DNA of 64,000 nt. Origin: Evansella cellulosilytica DSM 2522. Its GTDB lineage: Bacteria > Bacillota > Bacilli > Bacillales > Salisediminibacteriaceae. Below, piece by piece: positions 15,147 to 24,836 of this stretch. The stretch is taken from NCBI RefSeq assembly GCF_000177235.2, contig NC_014829.1, forward strand, positions 1,426,001-1,490,000, written 5' to 3'. Below the pieces are notes generated by a model, which made no database searches, was not told the origin of the DNA, and worked only from the letters and a program-made list of their open reading frames with translations. Position 1 is the first letter of the stretch. Each line of letters opens with the position of its first letter. The position numbers and the translations under genes were made by a program.

Positions 15147-16458
15147 ACAAATGATCCATGAAAAACCTGAGGTTATTCTTCAAAATCTTATTAGATTCAA
15201 TACAACTAATCCACCTGGACACGAAAAAGCATGTATAGATTATATTGAATCAATATTAAATGAGTATGGGATAGAATCTACTATCATATCATTAGACCCG
15301 AAACGACCGAACCTTATTGCTAGGTTAAAAGGTGAGGGGAATGCTCCACCACTAATGATGTATGGCCATGTAGATGTAGTAACAACAGAGAACCAAAACT
15401 GGACTCATCCTCCATTCTCCGGTGAAATAATTGATGGGTACGTCTGGGGACGCGGAGCGCTTGATATGAAAAGCGGAGTAGCCATGATGATTGCGGCTTT
15501 CCTTCGAGCGAAAAAAGAAGAGACAAAGTTGCCGGGAGATATTCTTCTCGTCGTCCTAAGTGATGAAGAAAACGGAGGTAATTACGGAGCTAAGTTTTTA
15601 GTGGAAGAGCATCCTGAGCTCTTTGAAGGAGTAAAATATGCTTTTGGTGAATTTGGTGGATTCTCAATGGAATTGGATAAAAAACGATTTTATCCAATTA
15701 TGGTAGCTGAAAAACAGTCTAGTTGGGTAAAGTTAACTATAAAAGGGCAAGGTGGGCACGGGTCAATGCCGGTTCGCGATGGCGCCATGGCCAAGCTGTC
15801 TCGTTTACTTGATCGTTTAAACAAGCCCTTACCTGTTCATATTAATCCAGTAGTAAGAGACATGGTGAAGGCTATTGCAAAAGAAATGTCATTGCCGAAA
15901 AAAATTGCACTTAAACAGCTCTTGAATCCGAAGAAAACAGAGAGGATACTAAAGCTTCTTGGCCCAAAGGGCAGTTTATTTGAAAGCCTACTCCATCATA
16001 CTGTTTCACCGACAATCATTAGGGCGAGTGATAAAATAAACGTGATTCCGGGGGAAATTACCGTTGAGGTTGATGGTAGAATACTTCCAGGATTTACAGA
16101 AGAGGATTTTGAAAAAGAGTTAACGGCATTGATCAATGATCCGAGTATTAAGATCGAATTTATCCGATCTGATATTGTAAAGACAGAACCAGATATGACA
16201 TGGTTTAATACACTCGGAACCATTTTAAAGGAAAGCGACAAAAAGGCGAAACCAATACCTTATGTATTACCTGGAGTGACAGACAGCCGCTTCTTCTCCA
16301 GCTTAGGAATCCAAACATACGGCTTTACACCTATGAATCTTCCAGCAGACTTTAATTTTACGCAAAGTGTTCATGCAGAAGATGAAAGAATTCCAGTGGA
16401 ATGCGTTTCCTTCGGGGCAAATGCTCTATTTAAAGCAATTCAACGGATTGGAAATTAG
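15133..16458 (+). CDS. M20 family metallopeptidase / deacylase
   Basis: 441 residues. Zinc ligands and catalytic residues of the ArgE/DapE/CPG2 group are visible: GHVDVV (His, Asp base), GRGALDMKSG (bridging Asp), SDEENGG (Glu-Glu), and a late His in FTQSVHAEDERIP. The bacterial dimerisation domain follows GGHGSMP. It would cleave a peptide or N-acyl amino acid in the cytoplasm using two metal ions. ATG 15133 overlaps the upstream membrane gene by 14 bases, with GAGGG as ribosome binding site. The substrate is probably whatever the two upstream membrane proteins carry. Confidence 0.88.
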   Translation: MEKHKQMIHEKPEVILQNLIRFNTTNPPGHEKACIDYIESILNEYGIESTIISLDPKRPNLIARLKGEGNAPPLMMYGHVDVVTTENQNWTHPPFSGEIIDGYVWGRGALDMKSGVAMMIAAFLRAKKEETKLPGDILLVVLSDEENGGNYGAKFLVEEHPELFEGVKYAFGEFGGFSMELDKKRFYPIMVAEKQSSWVKLTIKGQGGHGSMPVRDGAMAKLSRLLDRLNKPLPVHINPVVRDMVKAIAKEMSLPKKIALKQLLNPKKTERILKLLGPKGSLFESLLHHTVSPTIIRASDKINVIPGEITVEVDGRILPGFTEEDFEKELTALINDPSIKIEFIRSDIVKTEPDMTWFNTLGTILKESDKKAKPIPYVLPGVTDSRFFSSLGIQTYGFTPMNLPADFNFTQSVHAEDERIPVECVSFGANALFKAIQRIGN

Positions 16459-16464
16459 GCGAAT

Positions 16465-16505
16465 GGCTAATGGGGACGGTTCTGGCTTGCCAGAACCGTC
16501 CCCAT
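16465..16505 (+). terminator. REP-derived perfect hairpin after the M20 gene
   Basis: GGGGACGGTTCTGGC is followed directly by TTGCCAGAACCGTCCCC, 7 bases behind the stop codon. It is the same compact form as at 12973 and 22267. Confidence 0.6.
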
Positions 16506-16809
16506 TTCCAATCAATTTGTGAACAAGGCCAATAAAAACAGTTTCATTAACAACAGTATAGGCCAAATAAAGGCGAATGAGAACCGCAGCTAATGTGTCT
16601 ATTTGTGTTTGGATTTGGCTAACGAGAACCGTCCCCATTAGCATTTGTCGTTCCCATTAATAGTAACTTTTCCCAAGTAAATAGGACTTCTGTATATATA
16701 GCAGTTAAATCTTTGACAATGAAAATCTTGATTAGTAGAATGATATTTAGCTAAACTAAATAAACATTATATTTTCTTTATTAATGTCTAACTTCTCATG
16801 TTAGAGTAA
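16506..16809 (+). other. Non-coding stretch with a REP right arm
   Basis: GGCTAACGAGAACCGTCCCC lies at 16617-16636, and a degenerate arm AGGCGAATGAGAACCG at 16571. The remainder is AT-rich and shows no gene. Confidence 0.6.
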
Positions 16810-16824
16810 TTTTAAGCGCTTTCC
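16810..16824 (+). promoter_or_regulatory. cre-like site 1 (CcpA)
   Basis: TTTAAGCGCTTTCCT resembles the catabolite-responsive element WTGNAARCGYWWWCA, with mismatches at the ends. Confidence 0.45.
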
Positions 16825-17009
16825 TGATAGATTATCAGATGCTAGTATATGATTGCGCTCCCCTATAAGTTAGTTCATCGATTTTTTAGAGTGAGATTAT
16901 GTTGTAACTACTCAACAGAACAACCTTATTAATTTCCCAAAATTCTTGGTGAGATGCTATAACTAATAGCATTTACCATACTGGAATGAATTTATTATTT
17001 TGATAAATT

Positions 17010-17023
17010 CGAAAGCGCTTTGG
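17010..17023 (+). promoter_or_regulatory. cre-like site 2 (CcpA)
   Basis: CGAAAGCGCTTTGG has the perfect palindromic core AAAGCGCTTT of strong CcpA sites. Confidence 0.55.
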
Positions 17024-17117
17024 TGTCCATTACAAATGTTATTTTTTCACGAGTTCTTTAACTTAAGCACGAATACATTTAACGTAAGTGTTGAATAAAA
17101 TTTCAATTATGTTTTCT

Positions 17118-17154
17118 TGTAAGTGTTTTCATGATAATATTATTTTGATATAAT
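17118..17154 (+). promoter_or_regulatory. cre-like site 3 overlapping a sigma-A-like promoter
   Basis: TGTAAGTGTTTTCA (17118-17131) differs from the cre consensus at one central base. TATAAT at 17149-17154 stands 17 bases after TTTTCA, a candidate -35 within the cre site. Binding of CcpA here would block the promoter of the glucanase gene. Confidence 0.5.
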
Positions 17155-17263
17155 ATTAACAGCGTGGACATATGAAGATTGCTTGTCCAACTGTTGAATA
17201 TAAAACCTACTTTGAAATGGAGGGTAGTGAAGAAACTAAAATTATCTTTGGAGGTTAGTGTAC

Positions 17264-20200
17264 ATGGGGAAAACTATGAAACAATTGAAAAGGCTTACAG
17301 CAATGATGCTAGTTTTTATCCTATTGATAGGTACATCTTTTACTAATGTAAACATTGCTTACGGTGAGTCAAGTAATTTTGAATATCGGACGACATTAGA
17401 AGGAACAAGCTTTGTTGGTCCACAGGATGAAATTTTTAAAACAGCAAACATAGAAGGTGCTGTTCCAACGAACAAATGGTGGAGCTCTGCTATTTGGAAT
17501 GAACATTCTAGTGCAATGTATCCACATCCATACTCTGTTCGCGCTTATGAAAGCGGTTTGGGAGTATCTTACCCAGACGTTGATGTCGTTAATCATGATA
17601 ATTATCCTGATGTAGACACATTAATGATCGATGCTCGCTATGACGAAGCTGACTTAGTCATTGGTGGTGAAGGTTTAACATCCAATGAAGCTTTAGTAGA
17701 TGGGTACGGTGATTGGACAATTGATCTTCTTTTTGAGAATGACGACCAATCCCAATCAATGACAACTACTACAGGATTAGGTGTTCCTTATATTTATGTA
17801 AACTATGAAAATACTGTTCCAACGATAGATTTAAATGGTGATGGCACTGTCTGGAGCGGTGACGATGGACAAGACCACGTGCTTGGTTTGACAATCAATG
17901 ATCGTCACTATGGAATTTTTGCACCGACAGGCACAACTTGGAGTGGAATCGGTGATTCTACATTAGTTGCTGATTTACCTGAAGGAAGCGACTACTTATC
18001 CGTTGCTTTACTACCAGATAATGCACAATCAACGTTAGATTTATTTTCAGAACATGCTTATACATTTGTTACAAATACGGTAGCAGATTTCACGTATGAT
18101 GAAAATACAAGTAAGGTCACAACTACATTCCATGTTGAAACTGATGTGAAGGAAGGAAGTAGCACTGAAACAATCTTTGCTCTTTATCCACATCAATGGA
18201 ACAACACGAATGACACTTATTCAGATGAACTAAAATATCATTCTCCACGCGGTACAATGAAAACGCTTATAGGCGAGAGCTTCACAACGGAAATGACATA
18301 TAACGGTATTATGCCGCATTTGCCAAATTCGAATGTTGATGAAGAATTACTTCAAGATTTATTTAACGATGTAATGAATAGTCAAAATGCCGAATTTAGA
18401 GCTGGACCAGAAGAGCCTTTTGGAACTTACTGGTACGGGAAAAACTTCGGAAGAATTTCACAATTATTACCTATTGCTCGTTCTTTAGGTGATGACGATG
18501 CTGCAGAAGCACTTATTGCAGAAATGAATGATGTGTTTGATCTTTGGTTTGATCCAAGCGGAGACAACTTTTTCTACTATAATGATAACTGGGGAACTTT
18601 AATCGGTTATCCAAACGGACATGGTGCCGGTGAGTGGTTAAATGACCATCACTTCCACTTTGGTTATTGGGTATATGGAGCAGCTATGATGGCACTCGAT
18701 GATAGTAGCTGGTTAGATAACGAACCGAGAGCTGAAATGGTTGAATTAATGCTTCAAGATTATGCAAACTGGGATCGTGAAGACGATAAATTCCCATATT
18801 TAAGAAACTTTGAACCATATGCGGGACATGCTTGGGCATCTGGTAATGCAACTGATTTAGGTGATATTCAGCCAGGTAATAACCAAGAATCTTCCTCTGA
18901 GTCTATTAACGCATGGGCTGCGATGATTATGTGGGGAGAAGCGACTGGGAATCAAGAGATTTTAGAAACAGGTATCTATTTATATACGACAGAAGTAGAA
19001 GCGATTAATCAATATTACTTTGATATTGAAGGTGAAAACCTACCAGAAGAGTATCCGTATGGATATGTTCCGATGCTATTCTCATCTGGAGCAGAATATA
19101 GAACGTGGTGGACTACTGGAAAAGAAGAAACGCACGGTATTAATATGTTACCAATTACTGCGGCATCTTTCTATTTAGGTCAAAGTCCAGAATATGTTCG
19201 CGCCAACTACGACATGATGATTGATCAAAAAGGTGGGGGACAAGAGACAACTTGGCGAGATATCATTTGGATGTACCAAGCATTAGCCGATCCAGATGTT
19301 GCGATGGATAAGTTTATGACTCAAATTGATACGTATGGCGCTGAGTTTGGTCATAGTAAGCCACACACGTATCAATGGATTTCTAACTTAACAGAGTGGG
19401 GCCATGTTGACACAACAGTAACAGCTGATACTCCTTTCTATTCTGTTTTTGATAATGAAGGTGTGAAAACATACCTTGCATATAATGGAAGCGGAGAAGA
19501 AAAGACAGTTACGTTCACTGATCATGGTGGAAATCCTACAGTTGAATTAACTGTACCAGCGGGTTCTACAGCTACTACGGTTAGAAATACAAATTTAGAA
19601 GATGTTGATTTACCAGATCTTGTAGTGAAGGATATTACTTGGCAACCGAGCAACCCTCATCCTGGTGATAACGTTACTTTCCAATTAGTCGTTCAAAACC
19701 AAGGATATGCTGAAGCGAAAAATGACGATGATTCTGTTGGAATGGTTATTAGTGTTGAAGGCTATGAAGGTGGCCCTGAAGATAATCCAGAATTAATTGG
19801 CTGGGGCGGAGTAAGTGATCCAATACCACCTGGTGAGACAGTAACGATGACGTTACGTGGTGACTGGGAATCTCCAGCGACGAGCTGGCAAGCAGAGCTT
19901 GGTACACACAATGTAATCGGTCATGTTGATAACCAAGATGATATTGATGAAGTAAATACAGATAACAATGTTATTGAGAAAGAAATTGTTGTAACAGAGG
20001 CACCGGCAACAAATGAACTGTATGTGAGAGACTTAGGTTCACTACCAGTTCAATCACTTTCAATTTCACAAGGTAGTGGTACTGAAAGTGCTGAATTACC
20101 AACTAATGGAGACCCACTAACATATGTCGTTAGAGATATTTCAGGTGAGCATATTCCTGGAGATGATAGTGCGTACTCGATTTATGTAGATGCAGGTACA

Positions 20201-22261
20201 GATGAAGGAATGACTGTTCAAGCTGACATCTCATTTGATTTCGAAGGCGATGGTGAGTGGGATAAAGTAGTATCGTCTAATATCACAGCTTTAGATGCCT
20301 CAGAAGGCTGGGAAGCGATTGACTTTAGTTCTGCTGACGTAGAAGGATCATTTACGGACCTTGTTAATGGAAAAATTCAAGTGGAAGTAAGCGTAGTAGA
20401 TGGAGATGGAACGGTTGACTTAAAAGTGAATGCGCAAGATTCTCCATCAAAGCTACAGCTACCTTATGAAACGTTAGTAGTTGATAGAAAAGCGGACCTT
20501 ACAATTAATGAAGTTTGGTTAGACCCTGAAAATCCTGAAACAGGTGAAAACATTCGTTTTAACGCTTCTGTAACGAACTTAGGTGAGCGCGTAGCAGCAG
20601 ATGGGAACGGTGCTGTAGGTATCGAATTTGTTGTTTATAAGGATGGCTCCCAAGTAGATGCAACATGGGGTTGGATTACTTACCAAATTGATCCAGGTGA
20701 AACAGAAGTATTAGCAAATCTTGGTGGTCAAGGACCAGCACTAAGTCTTGATGCACCAGGTGAGTATACGGTAGTAGCACATGTAGATAATCAAAATCAA
20801 ATTAGTGAGTATAACATTGACAATAATCAGTTTGAGTATACCTTTGTAGTTGAAGGAGACGCAGATGATAGTGATACTCCGTCTGATCCAGATACACCAT
20901 CTGATCCAGGTCAAGATAAAGAATGGGAAGAGGTTGGAGAAAACCTTCTTTCTAATGGTTCATTCGAAAATGGATTAGAGAATTGGGCTACTCATAATCA
21001 AGGAGACCATGAAGGTGGTGCTGGTCTAGCATCCTTCATAGTAGAAAACGATCAGCTTGAAATTGAAGTAGAACAAGTTGGTTGGGACTGGTGGCACATT
21101 CAACTTTTCCAAGAGGATGTTGAAGTACCAAGTGGAACGTATAAAATTGAATTTGACATGAGCTCTGAAGAAGAGAGACCAGTGTATGTTGAACTAACAG
21201 GCTCTGGAACAGGAATACAAGAGTTTGAAGTAGATGCTTCGATGACAACGTATGAAACGGTTGTACAAGTTGATGATGAGGGTAGCTACAACCTGTTGTT
21301 TGGCTTAGGAAGAAACTCTGGCGATCCAGAACCAGAAACTCCTTATACTATTACTTTAGATAATGTAAGGCTAGTAGAAGTACAAGAAGTTGAAGGAACT
21401 GACCCAGTGGAGCCAGCTCCAGAAGTTGATGTAGAAAGTGGCGTATCTACTCCAGTTTTCGCTAATCAAGTAGTTAAGTTACAAGATACTAACGCATCCA
21501 TTAAAATGCCTGAGAACTTACCAGAAGGTACAACGATTTCTATTGAGCTAGATGATAGATCTACTGAAGGACTAGTAAAAGCTGGTGATGTGGTTAAGGT
21601 AAACCTTGAATTACCAGAAGGCTTTGATGAAGCGCTAGAATATGAGTTAACGTTATCTTATGATGACCAATACGAAAGTGTTGCAATCTACTACTATAAC
21701 GAAACGAATGAAGAGTGGGAGTATGTTGGTGGTGACATGAACCAAGATACAAATACAATCACTGTATCTGTAGACCACTTCTCAACTTATGGTGTTTTTG
21801 AAATTACCGAAGAGCAAGAAAAGATTCATGAGTTAGAAGAGATTATTGCAGACCTACAAGATAGAATTTCAGAGTTAGAAGATAGCTCAGATATTGTTGA
21901 ACTAGAACTAAGAGTAGCAGAATTGGAAGGTCAATTAGTTGCTCTTCAAGCGCAATATAGTGACCTAGAAGATTTCGTTGCTGAGCTAGAGCAACGTATA
22001 AGTGACTTAAGAAGTGAACTAGAAGAACTAAAAGAGGATATCTCCGAGTCAACAGAATCAGGAGATAATGGAACTGTATCTGATGAAGATGGTACAGAGG
22101 AAGACACAGAGTCAGAGGAGTCGTCTAAAGAAGAAGGTTCTAAAGATGGCGATGAGCTTCCTGACACTGCAACAAACGCATATAACTATTTAATGGTAGG
22201 TATGTTATTACTATTAATCGGTGGCGTTACATTCTTCATAAGAAGAAAGCAGTTAGGATAA
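17264..22261 (+). CDS. Wall-anchored multidomain GH81 endo-beta-1,3-glucanase
   Basis: 1665 residues, exported. Signal peptide to about residue 34. Residues 40-770 are a GH81 laminarinase domain (PTNKWWSSAIWNE, YWYGKNFGRISQLLPIA, NDHHFHFGYW, NNQESSSESINAW; the Asp of NDHHF and the Glu of QESSS sit where GH81 acid/base residues are). Then a CARDB module (783-910), a beta-module possibly binding glucan (915-1065), a second CARDB (1074-1205), a CBM4/9-like module (1225-1380), another beta domain (1394-1500), an 85-residue coiled coil and an acidic linker. The end is LPDTA, a hydrophobic helix and RRKQLG, a sortase signal. ATG 17264 has GGAGG 9 bases upstream. Three cre-like sites upstream suggest catabolite repression. 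It would degrade laminarin or fungal/algal glucan at the cell surface. Confidence 0.93.
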   Translation: MGKTMKQLKRLTAMMLVFILLIGTSFTNVNIAYGESSNFEYRTTLEGTSFVGPQDEIFKTANIEGAVPTNKWWSSAIWNEHSSAMYPHPYSVRAYESGLGVSYPDVDVVNHDNYPDVDTLMIDARYDEADLVIGGEGLTSNEALVDGYGDWTIDLLFENDDQSQSMTTTTGLGVPYIYVNYENTVPTIDLNGDGTVWSGDDGQDHVLGLTINDRHYGIFAPTGTTWSGIGDSTLVADLPEGSDYLSVALLPDNAQSTLDLFSEHAYTFVTNTVADFTYDENTSKVTTTFHVETDVKEGSSTETIFALYPHQWNNTNDTYSDELKYHSPRGTMKTLIGESFTTEMTYNGIMPHLPNSNVDEELLQDLFNDVMNSQNAEFRAGPEEPFGTYWYGKNFGRISQLLPIARSLGDDDAAEALIAEMNDVFDLWFDPSGDNFFYYNDNWGTLIGYPNGHGAGEWLNDHHFHFGYWVYGAAMMALDDSSWLDNEPRAEMVELMLQDYANWDREDDKFPYLRNFEPYAGHAWASGNATDLGDIQPGNNQESSSESINAWAAMIMWGEATGNQEILETGIYLYTTEVEAINQYYFDIEGENLPEEYPYGYVPMLFSSGAEYRTWWTTGKEETHGINMLPITAASFYLGQSPEYVRANYDMMIDQKGGGQETTWRDIIWMYQALADPDVAMDKFMTQIDTYGAEFGHSKPHTYQWISNLTEWGHVDTTVTADTPFYSVFDNEGVKTYLAYNGSGEEKTVTFTDHGGNPTVELTVPAGSTATTVRNTNLEDVDLPDLVVKDITWQPSNPHPGDNVTFQLVVQNQGYAEAKNDDDSVGMVISVEGYEGGPEDNPELIGWGGVSDPIPPGETVTMTLRGDWESPATSWQAELGTHNVIGHVDNQDDIDEVNTDNNVIEKEIVVTEAPATNELYVRDLGSLPVQSLSISQGSGTESAELPTNGDPLTYVVRDISGEHIPGDDSAYSIYVDAGTDEGMTVQADISFDFEGDGEWDKVVSSNITALDASEGWEAIDFSSADVEGSFTDLVNGKIQVEVSVVDGDGTVDLKVNAQDSPSKLQLPYETLVVDRKADLTINEVWLDPENPETGENIRFNASVTNLGERVAADGNGAVGIEFVVYKDGSQVDATWGWITYQIDPGETEVLANLGGQGPALSLDAPGEYTVVAHVDNQNQISEYNIDNNQFEYTFVVEGDADDSDTPSDPDTPSDPGQDKEWEEVGENLLSNGSFENGLENWATHNQGDHEGGAGLASFIVENDQLEIEVEQVGWDWWHIQLFQEDVEVPSGTYKIEFDMSSEEERPVYVELTGSGTGIQEFEVDASMTTYETVVQVDDEGSYNLLFGLGRNSGDPEPETPYTITLDNVRLVEVQEVEGTDPVEPAPEVDVESGVSTPVFANQVVKLQDTNASIKMPENLPEGTTISIELDDRSTEGLVKAGDVVKVNLELPEGFDEALEYELTLSYDDQYESVAIYYYNETNEEWEYVGGDMNQDTNTITVSVDHFSTYGVFEITEEQEKIHELEEIIADLQDRISELEDSSDIVELELRVAELEGQLVALQAQYSDLEDFVAELEQRISDLRSELEELKEDISESTESGDNGTVSDEDGTEEDTESEESSKEEGSKDGDELPDTATNAYNYLMVGMLLLLIGGVTFFIRRKQLG

Positions 22262-22312
22262 GGCTAATGGGGACGGTTCTGGCTTGCCAGAACCGTCCTT
22301 ATTTTTAATGTA
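22262..22312 (+). terminator. REP-derived hairpin terminator of the glucanase gene
   Basis: GGCTAATGGGGACGG starts at the base after the stop codon. GGACGGTTCTGGC pairs with GCCAGAACCGTCC and is followed by TTATTTTTAAT, so this copy has the look of a true terminator. Confidence 0.7.
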
Positions 22313-22426
22313 TTAAAGGGTTTCCTATTAACTAATTAAATGTTAATAAAATGGCGATACTCACTTCATATCCAGACTTATAATAGAATTTCAAAGTGAT
22401 TACGGCAACTTTACATAAAAACTTAG

Positions 22427-22470
22427 AGGGGGATTCAAAAGGGTGTTTTACCTTGTTGAATCCCCTTTAT
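22427..22470 (+). terminator. Second hairpin terminator-like structure
   Basis: GGGGGATTCAA pairs with TTGAATCCCC, followed by TTTATTAT. It belongs to the same structural type as the AGGTTGACTCAAAAGG hairpins. Confidence 0.6.
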
Positions 22471-22505
22471 TATCCCTCTTCACCTCAAGGATGTAGAACA
22501 TTGTC

Positions 22506-22532
22506 GGCTAATGAGAACCGTCCCCGCTGACC
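22506..22532 (+). repeat. REP-like repeat, right arm
   Basis: GGCTAATGAGAACCGTCCCC then GCTGACC. Confidence 0.65.
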
Positions 22533-22616
22533 AAACCAGTCGATAGCGTTATATCTATATCTTTTTTTTGGTATTATTATACTTAGAAGGTAGATATTGA
22601 GGAGGTGGTGTTAATC

Positions 22617-24065
22617 ATGAGTAAGCGAAATCAGAAATGTCCTTGTGGAAGTGGTAAAAAGTATAAGCATTGCTGCAATGTGATAGATATACATAGGCAA
22701 AAAGAAGAAAATTTTTATGAGCAGAAGGATGTCCTAGTAAGAATGATGACAGATTTTGTTTGGGGTAAGTGGAGTCCACGTGATCACGAACGGATGCAAT
22801 CCATTTTTCAAATAAAAACTGGAAATAAACTTAGTGATGATGAACAACCAATGCTGTTTCATTTCTTTAGCTTATTTATGCATCGCTATGAAAATGGCCT
22901 TCGAGGGGTAGAGTGGTTTTGGAAAGACCGCGGAGTGCGCTTAGATAAAAATTTAAGAGCAATTGCGAAAAATTGGCCGAAATTAAATTTTCACCTCGTG
23001 CAATGTATTGAAAAGTCCGGTGATATCGTACTATTTCAAGATGTTATAACGAATAAAACATATCCTGTTGCGAATATAGAAAAAAATGTACCAAAAAATT
23101 TGACTTTATTAGATGGAACAATAGGCTTGCTAGAATTACATAATAACAAATACTACTTTAATGGAGTGCGAGTAATTCAGGGGCCGCATGAAGTTGCAGA
23201 AGCGAAGCGAAAAATAGGGTCGCTCATGAAGGAAACGGGACTAAGCTATGAGGAGGTATTAATGGAATATCCGCTCGAAGTATTAATGGTAATGTTAAAT
23301 TATCAACATTGGAACTTCAAAAGAAAGGATATTCCACTTTTAGAAGAGCTTGGTTTAGAGCACCTACCAGCATACGCAGAAGACTTTTTTCTATTTTACA
23401 AAGAGAAAACAGCTGGGAAAAAGGCGAATACAATTAGGAAATACCGCGAGAGCTTGTATGAATTAAATGAAGTTTTAAAGAGAAATCATTTTCTTCATTT
23501 AGATGATGTACAGCCTGATGAGTGGGCGAGGCTACTTTCAAAGGACTATTTTGAATTGTTTGAGACAATGACAAAAACACAAATAACAGATTTAATTAGT
23601 GTGTTGAATGCATTCGTAAAGTGGCACAAAAGTAATAACAAGTCGAAGTTATGGAACGGTCTAAGTGAATTTCTGAATAACGAGGAAGTCCAATTCCTCC
23701 ATGCTGTACAATTCCAAAATTCATTTTTCCCTAACCGAGGCTCTTATAAGATGAATGAGTTTGTAAAAATGCTAAAAGGTGATATAACGCCTGATAGTGA
23801 GAAGGAAGAAGGGGTATTTGAGATTATAAAGCGGAATAAACAAAGTTTTCGTGTAACAAAATGGAGTAATAAGAGCAATAAAGGAGCAGAATACACCATT
23901 TCTGGAGCGGATGTTAACATCGATTATGTAGAAGAAGGACTCATTTTTTCTGGGAAAATAGCTAAAGGGCGTATCAACATGTGGGAATTAATCGAATTAG
24001 AAAGCGTTTATCCACGAACTGCGAAGAGATTCCTTACAATCAAGGATACAGTTCGGAGCAGGTAA
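22617..24065 (+). CDS. SEC-C motif protein of unknown function
   Basis: 482 residues from ATG 22617 (GAGGAGG upstream). The N-terminal SKRNQKCPCGSGKKYKHCCN is a complete SEC-C zinc-binding motif, as at the C-terminus of SecA, where it binds SecB or ribosomes. The rest contains no domain I recognise: an alpha-rich middle with WFWKDRG, a region KANTIRKYRESLYELNEVLKRN that resembles a recombinase-type helical core domain, and a basic C-terminus. A role as an adaptor that recognises nucleic acid or ribosomes is only a guess. It is a single gene flanked by REP sequences on both sides. Confidence 0.75.
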   Translation: MSKRNQKCPCGSGKKYKHCCNVIDIHRQKEENFYEQKDVLVRMMTDFVWGKWSPRDHERMQSIFQIKTGNKLSDDEQPMLFHFFSLFMHRYENGLRGVEWFWKDRGVRLDKNLRAIAKNWPKLNFHLVQCIEKSGDIVLFQDVITNKTYPVANIEKNVPKNLTLLDGTIGLLELHNNKYYFNGVRVIQGPHEVAEAKRKIGSLMKETGLSYEEVLMEYPLEVLMVMLNYQHWNFKRKDIPLLEELGLEHLPAYAEDFFLFYKEKTAGKKANTIRKYRESLYELNEVLKRNHFLHLDDVQPDEWARLLSKDYFELFETMTKTQITDLISVLNAFVKWHKSNNKSKLWNGLSEFLNNEEVQFLHAVQFQNSFFPNRGSYKMNEFVKMLKGDITPDSEKEEGVFEIIKRNKQSFRVTKWSNKSNKGAEYTISGADVNIDYVEEGLIFSGKIAKGRINMWELIELESVYPRTAKRFLTIKDTVRSR

Positions 24066-24098
24066 ATGGGGGCAGTTCCGGCTTGCCAGAAGCTCCAA
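24066..24098 (+). repeat. Degenerate REP-derived hairpin
   Basis: GGGGGCAGTTCCGGC then TTGCCAGAAGCTCC right after the SEC-C gene. It is a decayed version of the compact hairpin form. Confidence 0.5.
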
Positions 24099-24136
24099 CT
24101 CCTCATGCCGACACAAATATATAGGAGGTATTGATA

Positions 24137-24610
24137 ATGACGAAGAAGTTAAACCTTCGAGAACTTGTAGAGCATATGGATTTTCAAATAGAAGAATTCT
24201 CTAATTATGTCAATATACAAACGGGAGAAGTCGTTTCGATTTCAAATGATATTTTACTTAAAGTTGAAGATGATGAAATTGATTTGGACAATCATCCAGA
24301 GTGGGAACATGAAATGATACATGAAGCTATCGATTTACTTGAAAATGATGGGGATTACATAGAGGTTCCTTCAAAGTATGAAATTAATGAATATGGTATT
24401 ATGGAGGATTTTGCATTCAATGTGAAACCTGATAAAGTAAGTGATAAATTGTCTCGTGCCATCCAAGGGAGGGGAGCCTTTAGAAGGTTTAAAGATACAA
24501 TTGATGAACTCGGAGTGACAGAGGAATGGTACAAATATAAGCGTGAACGTTTGAAAGAAATGGCAATAAAGTGGTGCCAACGGAATGGGATTGAATATAG
24601 AGAAGAATAA
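24137..24610 (+). CDS. UPF0158 family protein
   Basis: 157 residues from ATG 24137, with ATAGGAGG 9 bases upstream. The pattern of an N-terminal VNIQTGEVVSI strand, the acidic centre, a helix RAIQGRGAFRRFKDTIDELGV and the end EWYKYKRERLKEMAIKWCQRNGI is that of UPF0158, a soluble family of unknown function. Both IQGRGAFRRFKD and WCxxNGI are family hallmarks. Transcribed with or just after the SEC-C gene, with 71 bases between. Confidence 0.85.
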   Translation: MTKKLNLRELVEHMDFQIEEFSNYVNIQTGEVVSISNDILLKVEDDEIDLDNHPEWEHEMIHEAIDLLENDGDYIEVPSKYEINEYGIMEDFAFNVKPDKVSDKLSRAIQGRGAFRRFKDTIDELGVTEEWYKYKRERLKEMAIKWCQRNGIEYREE

Positions 24611-24690
24611 TAGGTAATGGTTATTTTTTGATTATGAGATTTTGTATTAATTTCAGTAAGATTAGATGAAAAACCTTGTGAACAGAAGTG

Positions 24691-24742
24691 ATGGGGGCGG
24701 TTCTCGTTTGTTAATTTGGCAAACGAGAACCGTCCCCATTAA
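24691..24742 (+). repeat. REP-like inverted pair, short form
   Basis: GGGGGCGGTTCTCGTTTG and GGCAAACGAGAACCGTCCCC are only a few bases apart and can fold into one long hairpin. Confidence 0.75.
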
Positions 24743-24836
24743 CTTATTACTAGAAAAATATAACGATAATTTTTGCTTATTTGGGAAATTTTAATCATGG
24801 AATAACAATTTATCTATTGCTGGTGGAGGACTTTAA

